Source: Bemisia tabaci (Eukaryota > Arthropoda > Insecta > Hemiptera > Aleyrodidae). Taken from it: DNA of 64,000 nucleotides. The notes below the pieces were generated by a model that saw only the letters and a list, made by a program, of their open reading frames with translations, was not told the DNA's origin and made no database searches. Position 1 is the stretch's first letter. Every line of letters begins with the position of its first letter. Position numbers and translations under genes: made by a program. Shown here piece by piece: positions 20,401-64,000 of the stretch. The DNA lies in NCBI RefSeq assembly GCF_918797505.1, contig NC_092798.1, positions 5,221,501 through 5,285,500 on the forward strand, read 5' to 3'.

Positions 20401-22447
20401 TTTATATCTATTCCTATTTACCTTAGGGAAATCTCTCTCTGTATCAGGAAAGTTACATGAAAAAGAGAAGGATTTTCAGGGAGGCTTTTTTTTTTCATTT
20501 TCTTGTTTTGGTAGAAGTGGAAAAGAGTTAATTAACTCTGCAAGAAACTCAAACTATATTCAATAAAAAAGGAGGTAGAGAGAGGAAATGTTGGGAGAAC
20601 ATTGAGTTTATTGAGTATAACTCCTCTTTTATCTCTTTAAAAATATCTCAGCACCTCTTGCAATTATTTTTAATCGATTAAGGTAACAATTGAGTCAAGC
20701 CTAGGCTAACTCTAATGATTTTTAAAGTTGTATTGGCACTCCTCATTGTTAATTGTCAGAAAAGGTGTAAAATGTACATGAAAATGCTCAAAAACCTTGT
20801 AAATACTCACTTGTGCGTAAATTGGTAATTATATTGTGAACTCTACTCTCCATCCTGAGGATTCCAGAAAGTAAATTTGCCGAAAATTAAATGCTTCTGC
20901 ATTATTAATTTTAATTTAGGTGTACAAGATCTGTACGGAAAGTATCCGACCTTGTTGATTATTTCGCCACCTACGGTTGATAAGAGATTGGGGCTTGGAA
21001 TTATCATTGCACGGTCTCTCCTTAGTGCAGGTGCACAGCCGTATTATAACACAGTGGAAAAACAGGATGAAAAAACGGGAAACAAGGCTAAAAATACACA
21101 ATTAATGAAACCCGAGACGTTTCGACTCAAAACTGAGTCATTTTCAGTCGGAAACAATAAAAATTTAAAAGAAATAACGATAAAAAACCTGAGCCCTACA
21201 TGGTGGCGGCCGGGATCTGAGAGAAAGAGATCTCAAGAGAATGAGATCTTTCTCTCAGATCCCAGCTGCCACCATGTAGGGCTCAGGTTTTTTATCGTTT
21301 TTTCTTTTAAATTTTTATCGTTTCCGACTGAAAATGACTCAGTTTTGAGTCGAAACATCTTGGGTTTCATTAATTGTGTATTTTTAGCCTTGTTTCCCGT
21401 TTTTTCATCCTTGTTTTTCCACTGTTATCATTGTCTTAGGCTGCTCTTAAAAAATTTGTATCTATTATCACACACTCAATCAATCGTTGATAAGTTCCTG
21501 ATTTGTGCTTGCGATTCTGCTGTGATCATCGGATTTTGTTTTTCCTAAAAAAGAAGGGGTTGAGAAGAGTGGGGTGGGAAGAGTTTGGGAAGAAGATCAT
21601 CACAGGGGATGAGTCTTGGGTCTACAGGTACAACCGTGAGACAACAGTGCAATCGTCAGTTTGGATTGCACCTGAGACACCTCGCCCGAAGAAAGGTGGG
21701 AAGAGTCGCAGCAATATGAAGACAATATTGACTGTCTTCTTCGATCATGAAGGTGTCATCCACCATGAATGCGCTCTCCAAGGCCCCCTAAGCGATGTAA
21801 AGTTTCTTGGTAGCTCTCTTTTTTGATAGTAGAGCGTTGGGGAGCATTTTCATAATGGACGACACCTTCATGGTCAAAGAGGACAGTCAAAATTGTTTTC
21901 ACATTGCTGCGACTCTTCCCAGCTTTCTTTGGGCGAGGTGTCTGAGGTGCGATCCAAACTGACGATTGCACTTTTGTCTCACGGTCGTACCCGTAGACCC
22001 AAGACTCGTCCTCTGTGATGATCTTCTTCCCAAACTCTTCCCACCCCACTCTTCTCAACCTCTTCTTTTACAGGAAAGAGGAAATCCGATGAGCACAGCA
22101 GAATCGCACGAATGAATCAGCAACTTACCAACAACTGATTGAACGTCTGATAATCCGGCTGTGCACCTGCACTCAGGAAAGTCCGTACAAAGATAATCCT
22201 AAGCCCCAACCTCTTATCAACTGTTGATGGCAAGATAATCAATGAGGTCGGACAATTTCCAGACAGACCTCGTAAGTAAGTATTTGCAGGGTTGTTCAAA
22301 TATATTTTACTTAATTTTTCGTTTGTTTATTTTTTTCAGGCTTCAATCAAAGGTCTGGTTATGGGTGGTATGGATATAATTTCAGTCACTGATACCACAA
22401 GGATATCATGGAGTCCACCACGACCAAGGAAACCCCGCAGACTGTAA
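17187..22447 (+). CDS. mRpS11: Mitochondrial small ribosomal subunit protein uS11m (gene span, 5 exons, 216 aa)
   Basis: The five exons give a complete frame from ATG at 17187 to TAA at 22445-22447. Residues ~1-60 are basic and hydrophobic with a RYFHAS stretch, as expected of a mitochondrial targeting leader. From residue ~100 the bacterial S11 fold is clear: [56 protein letters not shown], and a C-terminus with [18 protein letters not shown], where the basic tail contacts 12S rRNA in the platform of the small subunit. The length is close to human MRPS11 (194 aa), with the difference in the leader. All junctions are GT-AG and in phase. The introns carry hAT-like, piggyBac-like and mariner remnants, none touching an exon. 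Confidence 0.95.
17785..18417. mobile_element. hAT-like non-autonomous element loaded with TATCGATA, 633 bp
   Basis: The ends are inverted: TAGGAATGTCGATCCTC on the left, and the right end reads TAGGGTTGTCAATACTT on the other strand. Flanks are a perfect 8-bp duplication, AGCGGAAG, at 17777-17784 and 18418-18425. Both subterminal regions are arrays. The left carries about 30-bp repeats of a GAGCTGAAGTATCGATAC type (17840-17950). The right carries ~20-bp repeats of a GATGAGTATCGATGCCAAGT type (18290-18385). Six exact TATCGATA and several ATCGAT variants are present. The middle has no transposase. It lies in mRpS11 intron 1. Confidence 0.85.
18801..18931 (+). CDS. mRpS11: mRpS11 exon 2
   Basis: The acceptor is GATTTCAG and the donor GTAAGT; phase 2 to 1. 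It encodes [20 protein letters not shown], the first beta-strands of the uS11 fold. Confidence 0.93.
19439..19539 (+). CDS. mRpS11: mRpS11 exon 3
   Basis: The acceptor is CATTTTTAG and the donor GTGAGT; phase 1 to 0. It encodes [20 protein letters not shown], the conserved helix of uS11. Confidence 0.94.
19826..20069. mobile_element. piggyBac-like MITE, 244 bp, flanked by TTAA
   Basis: TTAA borders both ends (19822-19825 and 20070-20073). The left end TCCTCTATGGCATGAATTA is the inverted counterpart of the right end GCTATGCTGTAGAGGG (CCCTCTACAGCATAGC on the other strand). TTAA flanks with a CCCTC-type inverted end are the piggyBac pattern. A diverged relative lies near 39670-39930 in Chd1 intron 3 (ACATGAATTAATTTTGG). 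Confidence 0.68.
20307..20372 (+). CDS. mRpS11: mRpS11 exon 4
   Basis: The acceptor is TTTTTTGCAG and the donor GTAAGC; 22 codons, phase 0 to 0. It encodes [15 protein letters not shown] with the family's invariant GPGR. Confidence 0.94.
20924..21786 (+). pseudogene. mariner-family transposase remnant, copy 1 (+ strand, interrupted)
   Basis: The stretch at 21553-21786 reads, in one frame, [17 protein letters not shown], then [20 protein letters not shown], then [11 protein letters not shown]. This is the segment around the first catalytic Asp of Tc1/mariner transposases. The upstream part (20924-21047) matches copy 2 as DNA but not a known mariner domain. A 421-bp foldback insertion separates the two parts. 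The second and third catalytic residues and the element ends are missing, so it is dead. It is an intron passenger. Confidence 0.75.
21048..21468. mobile_element. Foldback insertion with 6-bp target duplication inside mariner copy 1
   Basis: Two ~190-bp arms are near-perfect inverted copies around a short centre at about 21235-21242. AACACAGTGGAAAAACAG on the left answers TTTTTCCACTGTTATC on the right, and CTGAGCCCTACATGGTGGC answers GCCACCATGTAGGGCTCAG. TATTAT lies on both sides (21042-21047 and 21463-21468). The sister mariner copy at 22120-22160 has the uninterrupted sequence, giving an empty site that confirms the boundaries. About 40 bp of non-palindromic tail follow the right arm. Confidence 0.75.
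21787..22300 (-). pseudogene. mariner-family transposase remnant, copy 2 (- strand)
   Basis: On the minus strand from 22058 to 21787 the reading is [20 protein letters not shown], then [20 protein letters not shown], then [12 protein letters not shown]. It extends further into the transposase than copy 1. It is ~90% like copy 1 by eye and lies tail to tail with it. Upstream DNA at 22060-22300 matches the upstream part of copy 1. It is truncated before the remaining catalytic residues. Confidence 0.75.
22340..22447 (+). CDS. mRpS11: mRpS11 exon 5 with stop
   Basis: The acceptor is TTTTTTTCAG and the stop is TAA. It encodes [20 protein letters not shown] and the basic PRPRKPRRL tail. A GTAAGT directly after ATTAG at 22464 looks like a donor in the 3' UTR. 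The likely poly(A) signal is AATAAA at 23095-23100. Confidence 0.94.
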   Translation, partial: ASIKGLVMGGMDIISVTDTTRISWSPPRPRKPRRL

Positions 22448-25400
22448 ATTTAGCTTGTATTAGGTAAGTCTCCTTTTTTGTGTGTATGACCTGTAATAGA
22501 GTTGAGGGGAAAAGGACCTACAGTGAATATTAAGCAATAAGCTGTGGATATTACTTTATAAGAGCGTCAATTTTGCATCATCATGCAGGAGCTCCCTGAA
22601 TTTCGGAAAATTAATTCTATCAGAGTTTTTCAAAACTCTAGAAGAACACCATCCAAGTTAAAAGGTGACTTCTTTGAAGAAAGTTTGCTTCAGTATCAAT
22701 GAAAGGATTCTCTTGTTTGCCCAGAGTGTTTCAGAAGTTGGGTATCACCTATAAAAATTTTAGCCCAGAGCTGGGTAAGTTGTTACCTATACAAACAGCA
22801 AACCCAAAAGAAACCACCTCTAAGTAAATGCAACTCATTGCATTCTTTGCAAAGCGAATCATGTGAAATATTGATCCGTATAGATTGTACGTATATGATG
22901 ATAGTAGGAAATGATATCATGAAGCTAGTGAGAAGTGACAATCGTCAAAAACAGTAAATTGATTGTTTTTTTGACCTCACTTGTAATGTATTAAATTTAT
23001 GCGGGTACTTCAAGTTTCTTTTTCCCTCCCTCTATTACATTTTTGCTATATTTCCTTTCATTCTATCTTTCCTTGTACATCTGTCGTTGTGCCAAATAAA
23101 GTAAAAGTTTTAATTGGACCACATTTTGCGATTCTGCACGACTGTCTTGGCTTGTTTGTAAAATCAACTATCTGCCGAGGGAAACCAATGGCACGTACGA
23201 TGTTTCTAAAATGAAACAGAAATGCATAGTAGCTCCGTAGCAGAACATAGTTCAATCGTAAGTGAGCTCCTCTTTTAATGAAAGCCAGTTTTATTGAAGC
23301 TTAGCAAATTAAGTGTTCAGGTTTGTTTTCATTTTTTTGACAACCATTTAAAATTGGAAAATGCTGGGGGAAAAACCAGCAATGTCCGTTCCAACCATGC
23401 AAATTAACATAATGTTCTAATTAAGAGGCATTCATTAAAATTCCTATATTTTAGAGTGGAAGTATAAAAAGATGCATGCATACACATACATACATATGAC
23501 AGAAAAGGAACGGTATATTTATTTGTGATCTAAAACTCACGAGCGATGCTCCTCTCAGGTCTGAGTCCCATCATGAGAGAGGATGCAGTAGCATATTTCC
23601 TTCAGAAAATACAAAATGAGGGTATCTCTCTCTCTCTCTCTTTCTATTTTTTCCTCTTTTCTTTACTTTTTTTTTCACTACACCACCAAATTACATTAAT
23701 TACAATTACAGCCTCGAAGGGTTAATTTAACTTTTCTGATTCTCTGTGAATCCACTCGTAAGAGTCAATTTAGATTTTCTTGCCAGTCACTAAACCAATG
23801 TCTCAACTTCATCCCAAAATTTTAGAAGGCACAAAGATTTGTGACTCATTCATCATGGAGCATGCAATTTTGTAAGGAACTAAATTGCAAAGTTGCACCA
23901 ATTTTTTGGGTCCAAACCGTTTTTGAGTCTTACCGACTTATTATCATGATTGTTTTGTTGACTAAAAAGAACCAATCGGTTGGATGAAGGGTATCAGGGA
24001 TATTACAGTCAGGGTGGCATTTTGAGTTATCAAGGAAAATTTGTCTTAAGGCCAAAAATTATTTGGAAGTTTACAATTGAAATGACCCTTATATCAAATG
24101 TTATGACAAAAAAATGATATCATCTCATCAAGTTTCCCAGTAAGCAAGTGTTCAGATCTTAGGAGAATTATTTTCTCTCAATACTTCTTGACAGAGATGG
24201 TTCTAGTCTTAGAAGCAACAAAGAAATTTCAGAACTTCTCAATTCAGAATGATTAATTCCGATTCCAATGAAGACTTCCTTGATTCATTAGAAAGTACCA
24301 GAATTTTCCTTTCTTTCACAATTTTTTTTTGTATCCAATCAGTCCTAACTTTTTCCGACATTTTTGTAAGTGATAATTACTTTCTTTTTCCTTTGCCCCT
24401 ATTCCACAAAACAATACTACATTGTAAGTTCTGCGGTATGTAAGAGTGCACTCAGAGTTTAACAACAATGGAGTAGCTATTGTCTTATTTCAATAAACTG
24501 TGTGCATTAGGCATTACGTATCACTTATTGATTATACGCTACCGTTGCTTCTGTAAAAGTTGAGTTCTTGCAGGTTCCAGGCGCTTAATAAAGATAGCGG
24601 TTCCCCCACTTCTGTTGCAAGTCAAGGCTCCTAATGCTAATATGCAACCCATTATCAGGGGAAAAATCAGGGGTTAACATTTCTTTGTTGTGACTCGAAT
24701 CTCTTTTCAAATAGTCAACTTAAAATTGTAATTCACTAATGTCTAATGAGCATATCAATGTAAGGTCGGCATCTAAGTCGGTGATCCAAATTAACATGCA
24801 AACAGTCGATTGAGTCATTTAAAAGCATTTATCATGAGATTTCAACAGTTTATTAATTTAAATATAATTTTAATACTTTTTGATTCATTTATCGTTATTT
24901 TTTTTGGCACTAAAACAGGCATTTGAAATTGTATTGTTTGAATTTGGTAGATTTTCTTTTTTATATATTGCATCACCTTTCTCCGATGTTTTCTTGTATT
25001 AATTTAAGCTTAATTGTATCTGATGTACCAATAATTATCTCTGGCTTATTCTGTTACTGATAATTTTACTTTTGACAGTAACTACTTTGTAAGAGTGGCA
25101 ACTGAACCTTGATGTCTCCATTCCTTCCCTAATTTATATTATGAACGCATTTAAAATAGTATTGTGGTGTGACTGGTTTAACAGTCTCAATCTAATCTAG
25201 CTGCAAAGAGTGCCTTTGCGGGGGTGTAAACTAGAGAAGCCTGTGTTAGTAGTTGCGTTAGGAAAAATTAGAGCATTTTTTAATAATTAAAATCTATTCA
25301 AAGGTGAAATACATTATTAATGATCTTCTTCAATCCCAGCAAAACCTCCAGAGACATACAACCTGCTGGCATTAGAGTTTTGTACAAAAAGTCTAAAGAT

Positions 25401-27420
25401 GTTGTAGTTGTTTGACAATTTTTAAACGCCTCCCCCCCCCCCCCAAAAAAAAAAAAAAAAATTCTGAATATGGCACTTTCACCATTAACATTTTTGTGCC
25501 TATAATGCCCTATCACTAGTCCCCAGAAGCACATTTTTAAACTGAAGCAGTAGTCAGTCAGTCAGTGCTTGGCATTTTATTTCTCGGAAAACTTTTCTTA
25601 AAATGGAGCAAAGGAGAAAATTTGGATTGTGTCAGAATTTTTTCTGTCTCAATTTAAAATGTAGATTCGTTTTCCCACTCTAATAGGAGGAAAAAAGTCC
25701 TCCTTTTTTTCTCTCATAAAATGTAGACCCTAGACCTAAAATGTCTCATTCAGTATAGTACTCTACGAGATGTAGGTTTAAGAAGACAATAATAACTTTT
25801 ACTATAATTAGTATTAAATATTTCATTTTTACGCATTTTCTTCTTTAACACAGAAAAGTCGGTAATTGTTCTCTTTTTGAAGCATCACTGACGGGTTGCT
25901 CTGTTCTGAAATGATCACCACCATCGAAAGAAGGCTCTTAACTGAAGTTTTATGGCCTCAGATATTACATGAACGTTGACTGTTGTGGACCACTGTGTGA
26001 TGAAAACAAGTATTTTTGTTAAAGACACCAACATTCGATTCTTCGAATGAAGCACAACAGAAAAAATTGAAATGATGAAAGGAAGAAGTTAAGAGTCTCA
26101 ACTTTGTCTCCTGATGAGATTTTTTTCTTGATGTTGCATGTATCTCATGAAAATTTTTTCCTTAAGAACGTTCTCCCTAAGGGCTCTCAATTGAGTGATG
26201 ATCCCCCAGAATTCATTGACTCTAAAGGATTTCAATTTTATCCACTCATCTTAAGTAAAAATAGAGCTGCCAGGATCGAGAATGTGTACTTTTCACTCCT
26301 TTCAGGGCGCACATGCTCATTGACAAATTAATTTGAACTTGGCTGACAACAGAGTTAACTCATTTTAAAGATTTTAAATCATCTCAATACCTCAAGATTT
26401 TGTTCGACTTAAAATCTAGGTAAAATATTTTTCTAGATCTCTTACATTTTCCCCCTAAAAACAGCGCTCCTGGGGAAGTGAAAAAAATTGATGTAGTATC
26501 ATGCTCGATAGACCATCAGTAGAGTGCATACCGAATAAGTTTGAGCATTTCCACAGTTAGACAGAAGGATCGTCATCTTGATTCTAATTTAAATTTATAA
26601 TTTTGAACGTAAGACAGCAGATCTTCTGTTGCATTCTTGAGGGATTGAATGTTATGTGGCAGGCACTCTATAAATTGTAAATATTGAGAAAAAAAAAGTT
26701 ATCAATTAGATTCCTGTAGGAGAGAAACTATTGATTTGTAGGTATTTCGTGATAAATTTGGTCTTTTTTCGTTACTTTCTACTTTTCTTATATTCCGGGC
26801 TGGTAGGCTCTGAAAATGTCTTTTTTTTTATTATCTACTTTTATCTTTGACTTTAATCATCTTATGCGCCCTTAATGTTGTGCTGCATCTATCTCCACCA
26901 TTAGCTTTGGTTTGTGAAGAGGAAGAGGGGTATACCATCCATAATGAAGTCCTTGGGTGGGAGGGGTCAAAGTAGAGACATGGATTTCCATGTCACCTTA
27001 TTTTTGTCCATCAGTAACTGCAAATGACTTGATTTTTTCGAATTTTCAATTTACTGCCTCTGTTCTTTCGAAAATTGAGGTGTTTGAAAGAGGTATTACT
27101 TTAGTGTCAGAACGAAATTTTGATTACTAGCCGTGAGCGTATTGCTGAATTTCTAGTATATTTCGTAGACGACCTTCTTCTTCGTCACGATCACTGTTGC
27201 CTTGTTGAATCTTTCATGTGACAGAGACAAAGCTACTTGTTCATGTGAATATTTTTGATTTTTCTCTGCCCAGCACCTGTTTCCTCACGGAAAGAATATT
27301 TCAGAGCAAGGTGTAGAAGCAGGAAATGATGGGACGGGTTGCGGGGAGATTTCTCACGATTAATTTAATTTTTGTCGTATTTTTCTCATGTGATTTTGAC
27401 GAAAATCATTTATTCTTTCG
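22448..27420. other. Intergenic region between mRpS11 and Chd1
   Basis: The first ~650 bases are probably mRpS11 3' UTR, with AATAAA at 23095. The remainder is AT-rich with no ORF resembling a protein and no recognisable RNA gene. Noted items: a MITE fragment at 23106-23236, a (TC)n run near 23625-23642, and a C-run followed by an A-run at 25432-25460. Confidence 0.6.
23106..23236. repeat. Diverged copy of the TTTTGCAATAAGGAACCACT MITE family
   Basis: It has GGACCACATTTTGCGATTC at the left and GGGAAACCAATGGCACGTAC plus GATGTTTCTAAAATGA inside, as in the clean copy at 34206-34334. The right inverted end is degraded. Confidence 0.5.
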
Positions 27421-27996
27421 CAGGGGAATTGATTCCATTGCGCGCACGATTTGAAAAGGACGCCACTGTGCCGATTACGTCTGCTTACCAATCACGTCCG
27501 CCAATGAAAATGACACGTTTACAGCGCAGTGCATTGTGGGTCCGCCTCACGAAACCTAATTTACGATTTCAAAATGGCCGAACTATCTCTTCGCCCCAGC
27601 CATCCTTGTGTGCGGATGTGAAGAATTTTTACGTCAAACCGATTACTTTTTGTACGTTATCTCGTAGATTTTGCAGTTCTTATACAGTTGTATTGTTAAA
27701 GTGTTTCTAGTGCTAAATTTCGCGTTAGATTCGTCTTTTTTCCACCCAGGCAATACTGCCTATTTGCCTCGGCTATCAAGATGGATATGGTAGCTGCCCT
27801 TGTGAGATAGAAATTTTTACTCAAGTGTTTTGTTTCGTTCTGTTCAAAGCGAATTTTAGTTTGTTTTCCCTTATTTTTTCTCGCTATCGCTTGCATTTGT
27901 GTGTAATGAAAGACATTCTCCCATTTCTTTGGACAATAATGCATTCCCCACCACTTGATAGAGCACGGAGTAGCAAGTTTTAGAAATCCTCTCAGT
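27421..27996 (+). promoter_or_regulatory. Putative Chd1 promoter and 5' UTR
   Basis: A CpG-containing island in AT-rich surroundings. It has two CCAAT boxes (27488-27492 and 27501-27505), a GCATTGTGGG motif (27531-27540) resembling a ZNF143/Staf half-site, and AAAATGGCCG (27571-27580) resembling a YY1/Pho site. Several short upstream ATGs with nearby stops lie between this block and the assigned start codon, so the 5' UTR may carry small upstream ORFs if transcription starts before them. Transcription start is inferred. Confidence 0.5.

Positions 27997-64000
<36,004 letters not shown>

Noticed and set aside
20877..21548. 223-codon ORF on the + strand
   Set aside because: It reads through the foldback palindrome and mariner flank. 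The long frame is a by-product of the inverted arms, not a gene.
21553..22058. Active mariner transposon in mRpS11
   Set aside because: Both copies contain only the region around the first catalytic Asp. The rest of the catalytic domain and proper element ends are missing, and one copy is split by another insertion.

Overview
This is animal nuclear DNA, most likely from an arthropod and probably an insect. It is AT-rich. Genes are split by GT-AG introns with polypyrimidine-AG acceptors. The two best conserved proteins, CHD1 and mitochondrial uS11, resemble both fly and vertebrate orthologues. The abundance of small inverted-repeat transposons would suit a hemipteran or similar insect, but I cannot fix the species from sequence alone. 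No bacterial, viral or organellar gene set is present.

Three protein-coding genes lie head to tail on the + strand. (1) Positions 2093-15480 hold 12 exons encoding the C-terminal ~743 residues of a gamma-secretase-activating protein / Pigeon (GSAP) homologue. Its 5' exons lie to the left of the window or were not recognised. A likely poly(A) signal is at 16495. (2) Positions 17187-22447 hold a complete 5-exon gene for mitochondrial ribosomal protein S11 (uS11m, 216 aa), with a compact CCAAT/YY1-like promoter just upstream. (3) From 27997 to the right edge runs the chromatin remodeller Chd1: 20 exons and 1345 residues are in the window. They cover the acidic Ser-rich N-terminus, two chromodomains, the Snf2/SF2 ATPase and most of the SANT-SLIDE-like DNA-binding region. 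The C-terminal end is outside. All exon junctions were checked for phase and none breaks the frame.

The rest is intron and intergenic DNA, rich in non-autonomous DNA transposons and foldback repeats. Several have readable ends. They include a 633-bp hAT-like element with a perfect 8-bp target duplication, packed with TATCGATA (17785-18417); a second hAT-like element (9589-9981); a TTAA-flanked piggyBac-like element (19826-20069); and a TA-flanked element (49437-49739). Two inverted mariner transposase remnants occur in the last mRpS11 intron, one of them split by a 421-bp foldback insertion with a 6-bp target duplication. Large complex inverted repeats fill Chd1 introns 1, 4 and 10. Most of these elements sit inside introns of housekeeping genes without touching splice sites.

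The three genes have no obvious joint function: one concerns gamma-secretase/APP-type regulation, one mitochondrial translation and one transcription-coupled nucleosome remodelling. The most interesting material is the repeat architecture, especially the hAT-like element carrying the DREF recognition motif. Two speculative coding signals are also worth a look: a possible antisense first exon in Chd1 intron 1, and a small signal-peptide-like ORF in Chd1 intron 17.
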